Assembly: GCF_035989285.1 (NCBI RefSeq)
Contig: NZ_CP108513.1
Span: forward strand, 434,001-498,000
Source of the DNA: Streptomyces sp. NBC_01235
Lineage (GTDB): Bacteria > Actinomycetota > Actinomycetes > Streptomycetales > Streptomycetaceae
Reading direction: 5' to 3'
Length of the DNA stretch: 64,000 nucleotides
The first letter of the stretch is position 1. The number at the start of each line of letters is the position of its first letter. A model generated the notes under the pieces. It saw only the letters and a list, made by a program, of their open reading frames with translations. It was not told where the DNA came from and made no database searches. The position numbers were made by a program, and so were the translations under genes. This document shows positions 1 through 8,461 of this stretch, one piece after another.

Positions 1-63
1 CGGAAAGTCCTCGCATGCGTACCCTGCTCCGCGCCGCCGCCCTCCCCGGCCTCCGTCCACGCG

Positions 64-104
64 ACCCCGCCGGGTCCCGGGGTGCCCGGTCGAGTGATCA
101 CTCG
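64..104. terminator. Weak terminator-like inverted repeats at the 3' end of the first gene
   Basis: A 6-bp hairpin (ACCCCG 64-69 with CGGGGT 78-83) is followed by a perfect 14-bp palindrome CGAGTGATCACTCG at 91-104 that spans the stop codon of the minus-strand phosphatase gene. No U-run is present, which is common for Streptomyces terminators. The leftmost 60 bases hold nothing I can assign. Confidence 0.3.
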
Positions 105-2455
105 GGCTCCAACGACTGCTCCGCCCAGATCGTCTTGCCCCGGCCCGTCTGCCGGCTGCCCCAGCGCTGGGTGAGCTGCGCGACGAGCAGCAGGCCGCGC
201 CCGCCCTCGTCGAAGGCGTGGGCGCGGCGCAGGTGGGGGGAGGTGGAACTGCCGTCGGACACCTCGCAGATGAGGGTGCGGTCGCGGATCAGGCGTAGCT
301 GGATGGGGGGTGCGCCGTAGCGGATGGCGTTGGTGACGAGTTCACTGACGACGAGTTCGGTGACGAACGCGGCCTCTTCCAGGCCCCACGCGGCCAATTG
401 CTCGGTGGCGGCCTGCCGGGTGGCGGCCACGTGGGCGGGGTCCGGGGTGACGTCCCAGGTGGCGATCTGGTCCGCGCCGAGGGCCCGGGTCCGGGCGAGC
501 AGCAGGGCGACGTCGTCGCCGGGTTCCTCCGGCAGGACGGCCTTGAGCACGGTGTCGCAGAGCGCGTCGAGGGTGGCGGCGGGTGCGGTCAGGGCGCTGC
601 ACAGTTCGCCGGTGGCGCGGTCGACGTCGCGGTCGCGGTCCTCGATCAGGCCGTCCGTGTAGAGGGCGACGACGGATCCCTCGGGCAGTTCCAGTTCGGT
701 GGCCTCGAAGGGCAGTCCGCCGACGCCGAGCGGGGGCCCGGGGGTCAGGGCGACGAGGCGTGCGGTGCCGTCGGGCAGGACGAGGGCCGGTGCGGGGTGG
801 CCGGCGGCGGCGAGGGTGAGCCGGCGGCTGACGGGGTCGTAGACGGCGTAGAGGCAGGTGGCGCCCAGCTCGGCGACCTCCTCGTCGCCGTCGTCGTGGG
901 CCGCCAGATGGGTGACGAGGTCGTCGAGGTGGGTGAGGAGTTCGTCGGGTGGCAGATCCACGTCGGCGAGGGTGCGGACGGCCGTGCAGAGCCGCCCCAT
1001 GGTCGCCGAGGAGGGGATGCCGTGTCCGACGACGTCACCGACGACGAGGGCGACCCGGCTGCCGGAGAGCGGGATGACGTCGAACCAGTCGCCGCCGATG
1101 CCCGCCGTGGAGCCGCTGGGCAGATAGCGGTGGGCGACCTCGACGGCCGCCTGTCCGGGCAGCCCTCGGGGCAGCAGGTTGTGCTGGAGGGCGAGCGCGG
1201 TGGTGCGTTCGCGGGCGAAGCGGCGGGCGTTGTCGATGCAGACGGCGGCCCGGCTGGCGAGTTCCTCGGCGAAGACGGCGTCGTCGGCCTCGTAGTCGTC
1301 CGGGTGGGCGATCCGGATGCCGACGGCGACGCCCAGGGTCGTGCCGCGGGCCCGCAGGGGCGCCGCGATCATCGAGTGGACTCCGTGGCGGTAGCGGCGT
1401 CCCTCGGGGGAACGGGCGTCGCGCGCGGCGAACCAGCGCATGAAGTCCGGTTCGCCCGCCTGGCTGAGGATCGCACGGCCCTCCCGCAGGGCGCGGGCGG
1501 GCGCGCTGTACGGCGGGTGGACGTCGGTGTCGCCGAGGTGGACGCCCGCCTCGGGGGTGCCCTCGCGGACGGAGCCGTGGGCGACGTGGCGCAGCGTGAT
1601 CTCCCCGTTGGGCACCGCGGGCGGTTCGTCCGCGCCGAGGACCCAGTCGAGGAGGTCGACGCTGGCGAAGTCGGCGAACTGCGGCACGAGGAGTTCGATC
1701 ACTTCCTCGGCGGTGCGCACCACGTCCAGGGTGGTGCCGATGGAGGCCGCCGCCTCGTTCAGCAGGGCGAGGCGCCGGCGGGCCAGGTACTGCTCCGTGC
1801 TGTCGAAGGCCGCGAGGGCCACGCCGGTCACCGCTCCGGAGTCGTCGCGCACCGGCCACATCTCGGTGCTCCAGGAGTGCTCCCGGTTGAGGGACGGGGC
1901 GCCGGTGAAGCTCTCGTATCGGGCCGGGCGGCCGGTCTCGGCCACGTGGCGCAGGTGCCAGTTGAAGCCGCGGCTGTGCTCGGCGTCCTCGACGGTATCG
2001 GGGAAGTGGCGGCCCAGCAGTACGTCCTCGGACACGCCCATGACCTGGCAGGCGACCTCGTTCAGGCGCAGATAGCGCTGCCGGGGGTCGAAGACCGACA
2101 TCGACATGGAGGCCTGTTGGAAGGCCCGGCCGGCCAGTGTCGGTTCCGGCGCCGTGGGCTGCTGGGCACTGAGCGTGAAGCCGGTGGGCGTGCCCCCGGG
2201 GCCGAGCAGGGGGCAGGCCGTCACGGTGAGGACGACCGGGTGGCCGTCGCGGTGCCGTACGACGACGGGGCCGGTCCACGGGCCGTCCGTCGGCGGCGGA
2301 CGTCCGCCCGCCCCCGGATCGTCCGCGAGCAGGTCGGTCACGACCCGCCCCACGGCCTCCTCGGCCGCATGGCCCGTCAGCAGACGGGCGCCCTCGCTCC
2401 AGCCCGTCACGATGCCTCGAGCATCGATGACCGCCGCAGCGACGACATGCTCCAT
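98..2455 (-). CDS. PAS-GAF-SpoIIE phosphatase with C-terminal ATPase domain (RsbU/RsbW-type sensor)
   Basis: Multidomain cytosolic regulator of about 785 residues. It reads as two PAS-like segments (roughly residues 5-95 and 115-220), a GAF domain (about 230-410), a PP2C/SpoIIE Ser/Thr phosphatase (about 430-650, with metal-binding GGDWFD and GDVVGHG) and a C-terminal HATPase_c domain (about 660-785, N-box ELVVSELVTNAIRYG and G-box GGRGL). Family knowledge: such proteins dephosphorylate anti-anti-sigma factors and may also phosphorylate or bind them, coupling a sensed ligand, redox state or light to partner switching. I chose the ATG at 2455; a TTG at 2491 would overlap the stop of the upstream peroxiredoxin gene by four bases, so translational coupling is possible. 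Target sigma factor unknown. Confidence 0.9.
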   Translation of the reverse strand: MEHVVAAAVIDARGIVTGWSEGARLLTGHAAEEAVGRVVTDLLADDPGAGGRPPPTDGPWTGPVVVRHRDGHPVVLTVTACPLLGPGGTPTGFTLSAQQPTAPEPTLAGRAFQQASMSMSVFDPRQRYLRLNEVACQVMGVSEDVLLGRHFPDTVEDAEHSRGFNWHLRHVAETGRPARYESFTGAPSLNREHSWSTEMWPVRDDSGAVTGVALAAFDSTEQYLARRRLALLNEAAASIGTTLDVVRTAEEVIELLVPQFADFASVDLLDWVLGADEPPAVPNGEITLRHVAHGSVREGTPEAGVHLGDTDVHPPYSAPARALREGRAILSQAGEPDFMRWFAARDARSPEGRRYRHGVHSMIAAPLRARGTTLGVAVGIRIAHPDDYEADDAVFAEELASRAAVCIDNARRFARERTTALALQHNLLPRGLPGQAAVEVAHRYLPSGSTAGIGGDWFDVIPLSGSRVALVVGDVVGHGIPSSATMGRLCTAVRTLADVDLPPDELLTHLDDLVTHLAAHDDGDEEVAELGATCLYAVYDPVSRRLTLAAAGHPAPALVLPDGTARLVALTPGPPLGVGGLPFEATELELPEGSVVALYTDGLIEDRDRDVDRATGELCSALTAPAATLDALCDTVLKAVLPEEPGDDVALLLARTRALGADQIATWDVTPDPAHVAATRQAATEQLAAWGLEEAAFVTELVVSELVTNAIRYGAPPIQLRLIRDRTLICEVSDGSSTSPHLRRAHAFDEGGRGLLLVAQLTQRWGSRQTGRGKTIWAEQSLEPE

Positions 2456-2487
2456 GTCGTCCAGAATGGTCCCTTTGACCCGTCGGC

Positions 2488-2955
2488 TCAACCGCGACGG
2501 GCGCGCAGCACGTCCAGGGCGCGGTCGGCGTGGGTGTTCATGCGCAGTTCGCTGCGCACGACCTCCAGGACGGTGCGGTCCTGCCCTATGACGAAGGTGA
2601 CCCGCTTGTTGGGCGCCAGGGAGAAGCCGCGCTTCACGCCGAACCGTTCCCGCACCGCCCCGTCGGCGTCGGACAGCAGCGGCATGCCGAGCGTGTGCCG
2701 GCCGGCGAACTCCTGCTGGCGGTCGACGGAGTCCCCGCTGATGCCGACGGGCTGGGCGCCGACGGCGGAGAACTCGGCGGCCAGGTCACGGAAGTGGCAG
2801 GCCTCGGCGGTGCAGCCCGGGGTCAGGGCGGCGGGGTAGAAGAAGAGGACCACCGGTCCGTCGGCGAGCAGGTCCGTCAGACTGCGCACCGTGCCGGTCT
2901 CGTCCGGCAGTGCGAAGTCCTCGACGAGGTCGCCGGTCTCCAGAGCCTTGGTCAT
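2488..2955 (-). CDS. Peroxiredoxin, AhpC/TSA family (BCP/PrxQ-like)
   Basis: Thiol peroxidase of 155 residues that reduces hydrogen peroxide and organic peroxides using thioredoxin-type reductants. The peroxidatic cysteine sits in LTPGCTAEAC, with a second cysteine five residues later that would be the resolving cysteine of a PrxQ-type enzyme. The ATG at 2955 has a GGAGGGAC ribosome-binding site and overlaps the stop of the upstream DoxX-like gene by four bases (ATGA), so the two are co-translated. Pairing with a DoxX-like membrane protein suggests an oxidative-stress operon, which may continue into the downstream phosphatase gene. Confidence 0.93.
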   Translation of the reverse strand: MTKALETGDLVEDFALPDETGTVRSLTDLLADGPVVLFFYPAALTPGCTAEACHFRDLAAEFSAVGAQPVGISGDSVDRQQEFAGRHTLGMPLLSDADGAVRERFGVKRGFSLAPNKRVTFVIGQDRTVLEVVRSELRMNTHADRALDVLRARRG

Positions 2956-3350
2956 GCCCGTCCCTCCATGGTGTTCGCGATGTCGGTGCTGTCGGCGACG
3001 CTGCGGGCCCACAGCACGAGGGGTACCTGCAGGGGAAGGCGGCCGACGGCGGCCGCCTTGAGCGGGGTCGGGCGGTGGCGCCAGTCCCACGCCATCTTGA
3101 CGTTGGCGGGGAAGACGCCGACGAAGAACGCCGCCGTCGCCAGCGCGGCCGTCCTCCGGGTCCGGGGCAGGGCCACTCCCGCCGCCAGCGCCAGCTCGGC
3201 GACGCCGCTGGCGTACGTCCAGGTCCTCGGCGAGCCCGGCAGTGCGCGCGGGACGGTCGCGTCGAACGGGCGGGGCGCGGCGAAATGCGCGATCCCCGAG
3301 GCGGCCAGCAGACCCGCCAGCAGCAGGGGTGAGCGTTCGGACCGGGGCAC
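2952..3350 (-). CDS. DoxX-like integral membrane protein
   Basis: Small membrane protein of 132 residues with four predicted hydrophobic segments (around residues 7-22, 38-60, 62-82 and 100-115 of the chosen product), fitting the DoxX family length. The GTG at 3350 was chosen because AGGAGG lies directly upstream; longer starts run into non-coding-looking Arg/Pro-rich sequence. The family is linked to redox and oxidative-stress membrane functions, but the reaction is not established here. First gene of a likely three-gene unit with peroxiredoxin and sensor phosphatase. Confidence 0.8.
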   Translation of the reverse strand: MPRSERSPLLLAGLLAASGIAHFAAPRPFDATVPRALPGSPRTWTYASGVAELALAAGVALPRTRRTAALATAAFFVGVFPANVKMAWDWRHRPTPLKAAAVGRLPLQVPLVLWARSVADSTDIANTMEGRA

Positions 3351-3435
3351 GGTTCCTCCTCTGATGACCTGGCGCCCGAGATTACTGGAGGGTAGACGGG
3401 GGGCCGGAGGCGGGGTGCGCACCCGGGGGCGCCCC

Positions 3436-4251
3436 TCAACTCGCGGAAGGTGCACCGTGGTTGTCCGCCGTCGGGGTCGCGTCCGCGTCCGAGCCCTGGG
3501 CACGCCGCTGGTGCCGGCCCGGGGTGTACCCGTACGCCCGGCGGAACACGTCGATGAACGCGCTGGCGGAGGACCAGCCGCAGCGGTGGGCGACCGTGGT
3601 GACGGGGGTGTCGTCGGCCAGCAGGCGCAGGGCGTGGTAGAGGCGGGACTGGGTGCGCCACTGGGGGAAGGTCATGCCGAACTCGCGGCGGAAGAGGCGG
3701 CTGAGGGTGCGTTCGCCGGTGCCGCTCCGGGCGCCGAGGGCGGCCAGGGTGCGCTGGTCGGCCGGGTTCGCGTGGACGAGTGCGCAGACCGCGGCGAGCC
3801 GGGGGTCGACGGGGGTGGGCAGCCGCATCGGCTGCTGCGGGGAGGCGCGCAGCTGGTCGCGCAGGACGGCGAGCAGGCGGGCGCGCTCGGGGCTCGTGTC
3901 CTGGGGGGCGCGGGTGTAGGCGAGGATCAGCTCGCGCAGGAGCGGGCTGACGGAGAGGACGGTCGGGGCGTCCAGGCCGAGCGGGTTGTCGTCGGCGGGC
4001 AGGCCGACCAGGTGCAGGTCGAGGTGGCCGTAGGCCCGGTGCGCGTGGGCGGTACCGGCGGGCACCCACAGGGCGCGGGTGCCGGGTGCGAACCAGGTGC
4101 CGGCGTCGGTGGTGACGGCCAGGACTCCGGAGCCCGCGTAGACGATCTGGTGATCGTCGTGCCGGTGCGCGTCGATGCGCTCGCCGGCGGCCAGCGGCTG
4201 GGCGCGGGTGGGTGCCTTCGGGGCGTGGCGGATCTGGCGGATGTTCGGCAC
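3436..4251 (-). CDS. AraC-family transcriptional regulator with N-terminal cupin domain
   Basis: About 271 residues. N-terminal cupin-like ligand domain (HRHDDHQIVYAGSG near residue 25) and C-terminal AraC double helix-turn-helix (GERTLSRLFRREFG; second helix pair near VAHRCGWSSASAFIDVFRRAYGYTPG). The start is uncertain: the GTG at 4251 begins at the usual family position, while an ATG at 4293 would leave only 12 bases to the divergent MFS gene. Neither has a clear Shine-Dalgarno. AraC regulators of this class often control the adjacent divergent MFS exporter, so the target is probably the neighbouring broken transporter gene. Confidence 0.85.
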   Translation of the reverse strand: MPNIRQIRHAPKAPTRAQPLAAGERIDAHRHDDHQIVYAGSGVLAVTTDAGTWFAPGTRALWVPAGTAHAHRAYGHLDLHLVGLPADDNPLGLDAPTVLSVSPLLRELILAYTRAPQDTSPERARLLAVLRDQLRASPQQPMRLPTPVDPRLAAVCALVHANPADQRTLAALGARSGTGERTLSRLFRREFGMTFPQWRTQSRLYHALRLLADDTPVTTVAHRCGWSSASAFIDVFRRAYGYTPGRHQRRAQGSDADATPTADNHGAPSAS

Positions 4252-4305
4252 AAGGCGGCAGATTATCGGAAGCACGACAGGCGATGGGGGCATGACGATC
4301 GCAGC

Positions 4306-5476
4306 ATGCCGAGAAACCGATCCGTCACGCTGATGTCCCTGGGCCACGCCTGCGTGGACGTGTACCAGGGGGCCGTGGCCGCGCTGGTCCCCTTCTTCGT
4401 CTCCGAGCGGGCCTATTCCTATGCCGCCGCCTCCGGGATCGTGCTGGCGGCCTCCTTGTTGTCGTCGGTGGCGCAGCCGCTGTTCGGCGTGCTGACCGAT
4501 CGGTGGGCGATGCCCTGGTTGCTGCCGCTCAGCGCGGCGGCCTCCGGCGCGGGGATCGCCGTCAGCGGGGTCGGCGGCTCGTACGCGCTGACCCTGGCGG
4601 CGGTGGCCGTGTCCGGGATCGGGATCGCCGCCTATCACCCGGAGGCCGCGCGGGCGGCCCGTGCCGTCTCTGACGGCCGTCACACGGCGATGGGCTGGTT
4701 CGCGCTCGGCGGGAACGTCGGCTTCGCGTTGGCCCCGCCACTGGTCGCGGCCGTGGTCGCGACAGGGGGGCTGCGGGCCTCGCCCCTGCTGGGTCTGCCG
4801 GCCCTCGCGGGGGTGGCGCTGTGCACGGCCGCGGTGCGCTCGGCGGCCGGGCGGACCGCGCCCGCCCCCGCTGCGGCCGACGGGGCGGGCCGGGACGACT
4901 GGTCGTCGTTCCTGCGACTGTCGGGTGCGGTGGTGTGCCGGTCGATCGTCTTCGTCGGCCTGGGCACGTTCGTCTCGCTGTACGCACGGGAGCGCACGGG
5001 AGGCGGGGCGGCGGCGGGGACGGCCGCGCTGTGCGTGCTGTACGCGGGCGGCGCGGTGGGGACGCTCGCGGGGAGCCGGCTGGCCGAGCGCTACGGACGG
5101 CTCGGGGTGGTACGCCGCTCGTACGCCGTGACGGTGCTCGCGGTGGCCGGTGTGGTGCTGGTCCCGGGGCCGCCCCTATCTGTTCGTCGCCCTCGCCTCG
5201 GCCGGGCTGTACGTCCCGTTCTCGCTGCATGTGACGCTGGGCCAGGACTGTCTGCCGCGGCGCATGGGCACCGCGAGCGGCGTCACCCTGGGGTTGACAG
5301 TGAGCGTCGGGGGCGCGGCCGCTCCGGCTCTGGGCGCGCTCGCGGACGCCACGTCCCTGCGGACGGCTCTGCTGCCCCTGGTCCTGCCGCCCGTGCTGGC
5401 CTGGCTCCTGCTGCGCGGTCTGCGCGACCCGGCTCCGGCCACCGCGCTTCCGGCCGGGGCCGGCTCACGCGTCTGA
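4306..5476 (+). pseudogene. MFS transporter (fosmidomycin-resistance-like), frameshifted
   Basis: Twelve-helix MFS efflux protein resembling the Fsr group (motif VSHL-type N-terminus: LMSLGHACVDVYQGAV; A-motif GVLTDRW). Reading frame 1 runs from the ATG at 4306 to about residue 287, then diverges; the expected continuation (PYLFVALASAGLYVPFSLHV onward) is in frame 2 and ends at 5476. The break lies at a GGGG run at 5166-5169: removing one G restores V-P-G-R-P-Y. So the gene either carries a +1 slip mutation or the run is a sequencing error. The four-base homopolymer makes either plausible. The downstream MarR gene is convergent with a 3-base gap. Confidence 0.85.
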
Positions 5477-5479
5477 GCG

Positions 5480-5998
5480 TCAGGCGCCGGAGGCCGCGGC
5501 CGGCTGCTCGACCTCCTCGTCGACGGCGTGGGAGAGGAAGTCGTCGACCATGCGGTGGAAGAGCGTGGCGAGCTGGCCCAGTTCCTCCGGGGACCAGTCG
5601 GACAGCGCCAGTTGCATCCCCCGGGCGCCCGCCTCCCGGACCCGGTCGATGGCCGCGCGGCCGGTCTCGGTGAGCTGGATCCGCTGGGCCCGGCCGTCCT
5701 GGGGGTCGGGGACCCGCGTGACGTAACCGGACTTCTGGAGCTGCTGGACCGTGCGCGTCACATGGGAGGCCTCCACGCCCAGGCGCTGGGCCAGCTCCCC
5801 CGGCCGCAGCGGCTCGGAATCGGCGACCTGCCGCAGCAGCGCCACGGCGGCACGGTCGAGGGGGACGCCGGCCAGCGCCATCAGCCGGTCGTGCTGGCGG
5901 GCGCGGGTGCTCAGGTAGGTGATGCGAGTGAGCGCGCGCTCGATCTCGACCACTTCCGGAGAGGCGACGGAGGGCACGGGGAGCGGTTCGGTGGACAT
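5480..5998 (-). CDS. MarR-family transcriptional regulator (paralogue 1)
   Basis: 172-residue winged-helix regulator: DNA-binding region PGELAQRLGVEASHVTRTVQQLQKSGYVTR with wing DPQDGRAQRIQLTETG, flanked by helical dimerisation segments. Clearly paralogous to the MarR gene at 9318-9848 (both end ...DWSPxELxQLAxLFHRMVDxFL). ATG at 5998. A 17-bp palindrome lies 22 bases upstream and overlaps a possible -35 (TTGAGT), a layout expected for negative autoregulation. The ligand is unknown; the closest candidate targets are itself and the redox genes between the two paralogues. Confidence 0.9.
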   Translation of the reverse strand: MSTEPLPVPSVASPEVVEIERALTRITYLSTRARQHDRLMALAGVPLDRAAVALLRQVADSEPLRPGELAQRLGVEASHVTRTVQQLQKSGYVTRVPDPQDGRAQRIQLTETGRAAIDRVREAGARGMQLALSDWSPEELGQLATLFHRMVDDFLSHAVDEEVEQPAAASGA

Positions 5999-6019
5999 GC
6001 GACCTACTTTACCATCTTG

Positions 6020-6036
6020 TTGCGTAACTCAAGTAA
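6020..6036. promoter_or_regulatory. 17-bp MarR operator-like palindrome, copy A
   Basis: TTGCGTAACTCAAGTAA, one of four copies in the window of a motif whose ideal form is the perfect palindrome TTGCTTGACTCAAGCAA. The other three lie at 9862-9933 in front of the paralogous MarR gene. On the minus strand the copy contains TTGAGT, which could be the -35 of the MarR promoter with TAAAGT 15 bases further on. Confidence 0.7.
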
Positions 6037-6094
6037 TTTACTGCGTGCGTTTACCCACATCTCCTCCTGAGTGAGGATGCCGGACAAGCGTGAA

Positions 6095-6129
6095 GGGCCC
6101 CGGCAGGCTCGCACCGCCCGCCGGGGCCC
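6095..6129 (-). terminator. Hairpin after ferredoxin reductase operon
   Basis: Perfect 10-bp stem GGGCCCCGGC (6095-6104) with GCCGGGGCCC (6120-6129) and a 15-base loop, 18 bases beyond the stop codon of the reductase gene. GC-rich and without a U-run, as usual in this genus. It would end the P450/ferredoxin/reductase transcript. Confidence 0.65.
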
Positions 6130-6146
6130 GTCCGTCGACGCCCGCT

Positions 6147-7316
6147 CTACGCCGGGACGCGCACGTGGTCGCCCCAGGCGGCGCCGGCCGCGATCGCCTG
6201 TCGCCACAGCCGGATCGCCTTCGGCGGCATCCCGACCGCGAGCGCCCCGCTCACCCGGTCGCCGGTGCGGTACGCGGCCACGAACCGGCGCTCGGCGAGG
6301 TCGCCCTCGACGACGGCGACCTCGTCGTGGCCGCGCAGGAACCCGTACGCCTGGATCTTCATGTCGTACTGGTCGGACCAGAAGTACGGCACGGGCGCGA
6401 ACGGCTTGCGGGCACCCGAGGCGAGCAGGTTGCGGGCGGCGGCCATGCCCTGCTCGGCCGCGTTGGTGCGGTGCTCGATCCGCATCGACGTGCCGAACAG
6501 CGGGTTGTACCAGCGGGCCACGTCCCCGGCTGCGTAGACGCCCCGGGCGGCCTCCAGGTACTCGTCGCACACCACGCCGTCGCCCACCGCCAGTCCACTG
6601 GCGGCCAGCCAGTCGGTGTTGGGCAGCGAGCCGATGGCGACGAGCACCTCGTCGGCCTCGACGACCTCGCCGTCACCGAGCCGTACACCGTCCTCGGTCA
6701 CCTCGGTCACGGTGACCCCGCAGCGCAGGTTCACCCCCCGGTCGAGGTGGGCCTGCGACAGCACCCGCCCGACCTCCTCGCCCACGGCGTGGGCCAGCGG
6801 CACCGCCGCCGGCTCGAGGAGGGTGACCCGGGCGCCGAGCCGCCAGGCGACGGCTGCCGCCTCCGCGCCGAGGAACCCGGCGCCGACGACTACCAGGTGG
6901 AGTCCCGGCTCGAGCCGCTCCCGCAGGGTGAGGGTGTCCTGCAGGGTGCGCAGCACGTGCGCGCCCTCGCCGGGCAGGCGGCGCGGTCGTACGCCGGTCG
7001 CCAGGATCAGCCCGTCGTACGGCAGCTCGCTCCCGTCGGCCAGCCGCACGCTCCGGCCGGCGACGTCGAGGCCGGTCGCCGCGACGCCGAGGCGCAGGTC
7101 GAGGTCGAGGGCGGCGAGGTCGTCGGCCGGGCGCAGCCACAGCCGGTCCTCCTCCCATTCGGAGGCGAGGACCTGCTTGGACAGCGGTGGCCGGTCGTAG
7201 GGGAGGTGCGGTTCGTCGCCGACGAGGGTGAGGGTGCCGGTGTAGCCCTCGCGCCGGAGCGTCTCGACCGCCGCGAGTCCGGCGGCCGAGGCTCCGACGA
7301 CCACGAGCCGGTTCAC
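6147..7316 (-). CDS. FAD-dependent ferredoxin reductase (class I P450 electron donor)
   Basis: 389-residue NAD(P)H:ferredoxin oxidoreductase of the rubredoxin/putidaredoxin reductase type. N-terminal FAD Rossmann motif VVVGASAAGLAAVE, second dinucleotide fold LVVVGAGFLGAEAAA near residue 145, ATGVRPR and the FAD-binding GVYAAGDVA motif. GTG start at 7316 overlaps the ferredoxin stop by four bases (GTGA), indicating coupling. It should pass electrons from NAD(P)H to the adjacent 3Fe-4S ferredoxin and on to a P450. The adjacent P450 gene is truncated, so this pair may now serve another oxygenase. Confidence 0.92.
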   Translation of the reverse strand: MNRLVVVGASAAGLAAVETLRREGYTGTLTLVGDEPHLPYDRPPLSKQVLASEWEEDRLWLRPADDLAALDLDLRLGVAATGLDVAGRSVRLADGSELPYDGLILATGVRPRRLPGEGAHVLRTLQDTLTLRERLEPGLHLVVVGAGFLGAEAAAVAWRLGARVTLLEPAAVPLAHAVGEEVGRVLSQAHLDRGVNLRCGVTVTEVTEDGVRLGDGEVVEADEVLVAIGSLPNTDWLAASGLAVGDGVVCDEYLEAARGVYAAGDVARWYNPLFGTSMRIEHRTNAAEQGMAAARNLLASGARKPFAPVPYFWSDQYDMKIQAYGFLRGHDEVAVVEGDLAERRFVAAYRTGDRVSGALAVGMPPKAIRLWRQAIAAGAAWGDHVRVPA

Positions 7317-7516
7317 TGCTGGACCAGCCGGATCGCGGCGGCGGGGCAGAGGGCGACGGCCTCCCGGACGTCGTCGACGAGGTCGGGTCCGACCTGCTCC
7401 TCGAGCAGGATCGCGATGCCGTCGTCGTCCTGGTCGAAGACCTGCATGGCGGCGACCACGCACTGCCCCGAGGCGACGCACCTGTCGGCTTCCAGCTCGA
7501 CTTTGAGAGATGTCAT
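7313..7516 (-). CDS. 3Fe-4S type ferredoxin
   Basis: 67-residue acidic ferredoxin with cysteines at DRCVASGQC and LCPAAA, the three-cysteine pattern of single-cluster 3Fe-4S ferredoxins that serve actinobacterial CYP105-like P450s. ATG at 7516. It sits between the P450 remnant (54 bases upstream) and the reductase (four-base overlap), the standard class I P450 redox operon order. Confidence 0.93.
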   Translation of the reverse strand: MTSLKVELEADRCVASGQCVVAAMQVFDQDDDGIAILLEEQVGPDLVDDVREAVALCPAAAIRLVQQ

Positions 7517-7570
7517 GGGATTCCCCTTCTTTCACGGTCGGTTGTCGTTGTGCTGCGGGACGGGGAACCG

Positions 7571-8143
7571 TCACCAGGTCACAGACAGGGAGTGGACGCC
7601 GTGGGAGAAGGCGTCGCGCCTGAAGCGGACGTCGTCCAGCGAGACGGCCGGCTTCAGGGTGGGGATGCGCTTGAAGAGGATGCCGTAGACCACCTGGAGT
7701 TCCCTGCGGGCCGGCGGCCGGCCCAGGCACCGGTGGACGCCGAAGGCGACATGGCGGCGGGCGCCGCGGGCGAGGTCGAGCCGGTCGGGGTCGGGGAAGA
7801 TCTCCGGGTCCCGGTCGGCGATCTCGTTGACATTGATCACGCCCTCGCCGGCCTTGATGACCTGTCCGGCGATCTCGATGTCCTCGACGACGGCTCGGCG
7901 CCGTCCCAGGTGGGTGATGCGCAGGTAGCGCAGCAGCTCCTGGAGCGCGTGCTGCTCGTCGTAGCGGGTGACGAGCCACGTCTCGGAGCCGTCCCACAGC
8001 CGCACCTTCGTCAGCGGCGCCTGCTCCTGCAGTTCCTTCAGGGCGGGCGGAGGGTCGAAGGGGCGACGGGCCGCCCGGGACATCAAGAACTCGGGGACGG
8101 TGTCCGGGGCTTCGGGCACCGGACCGGTCAGGGTGTCGGCCAT
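7571..8143 (-). pseudogene. Cytochrome P450 (CYP105-like) with large internal in-frame deletion
   Basis: Open frame of 190 residues where a P450 of this type has about 400. Residues 1-70 match the P450 N-terminus (PFDPPPALKELQEQAPLTKV, WLVTRYDEQHAL), then the sequence jumps directly to the K-helix ExxR region (QELLRYL) and the C-terminal part. The I-helix oxygen-activation region and most of the distal fold are missing, about 210 residues. The heme loop reads AFGVHRCLGRP, two residues shorter than the usual FGxGxHxCxG. The start (ATG 8143) has a strong GAGGAG site, so it may still be expressed, but a working monooxygenase is unlikely. Confidence 0.85.
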
Positions 8144-8461
8144 GGCTCTCCTCGGTGGCGGGGAGCTCCGGTGGGGTTGGAGCGTCGGCGGGGAAGGGGG
8201 TCGAGGCCTGGTGAGCACACGCAAACAGAGGGGGCTGACAGCTTCCGGTCAGTTCCCTGACATAAACCTGACGTGACGTGGATCATGTGGGGAGTTGACG
8301 GCCGTCGGACATACGAATGTTTCGTCAACACACCTTTTCCACACCGGAGTTGGTGCGAGCAGGACAAGCGCGACCCGGACACGAACGGGCGGCACCGCAC
8401 CCCGCGACACCGCCCTCCACCTGTCGGCACACAGCGTCTTCGGTGTTTGCTCCATCGGTTT
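8144..8461. other. Intergenic region with inverted repeats
   Basis: 318 bases without a convincing gene. Contains the P450 ribosome-binding site (GAGGAG near 8150), a cluster of TGAC/GTCA repeats around 8236-8280, and a 7-bp inverted repeat GTTGACG (8294-8300) / CGTCAAC (8323-8329) with a 22-base spacer. Presumably the promoter of the P450 operon and the 3' flank of the regulator gene. Confidence 0.5.

Noticed and set aside
398..2839. Long plus-strand open frame opposite the first phosphatase gene
   Set aside because: Antisense frame kept open by GC-rich third positions; Gly/Arg/Val repeats and no family motifs, whereas the minus strand has complete domains.
6000..8150. P450/ferredoxin/reductase as part of a biosynthetic gene cluster
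   Set aside because: No core biosynthetic enzyme nearby and the P450 is broken.
8294..8329. GTTGACG...CGTCAAC inverted repeat as a promoter
   Set aside because: No -10 element at a suitable distance on either strand; noted only as a repeat.
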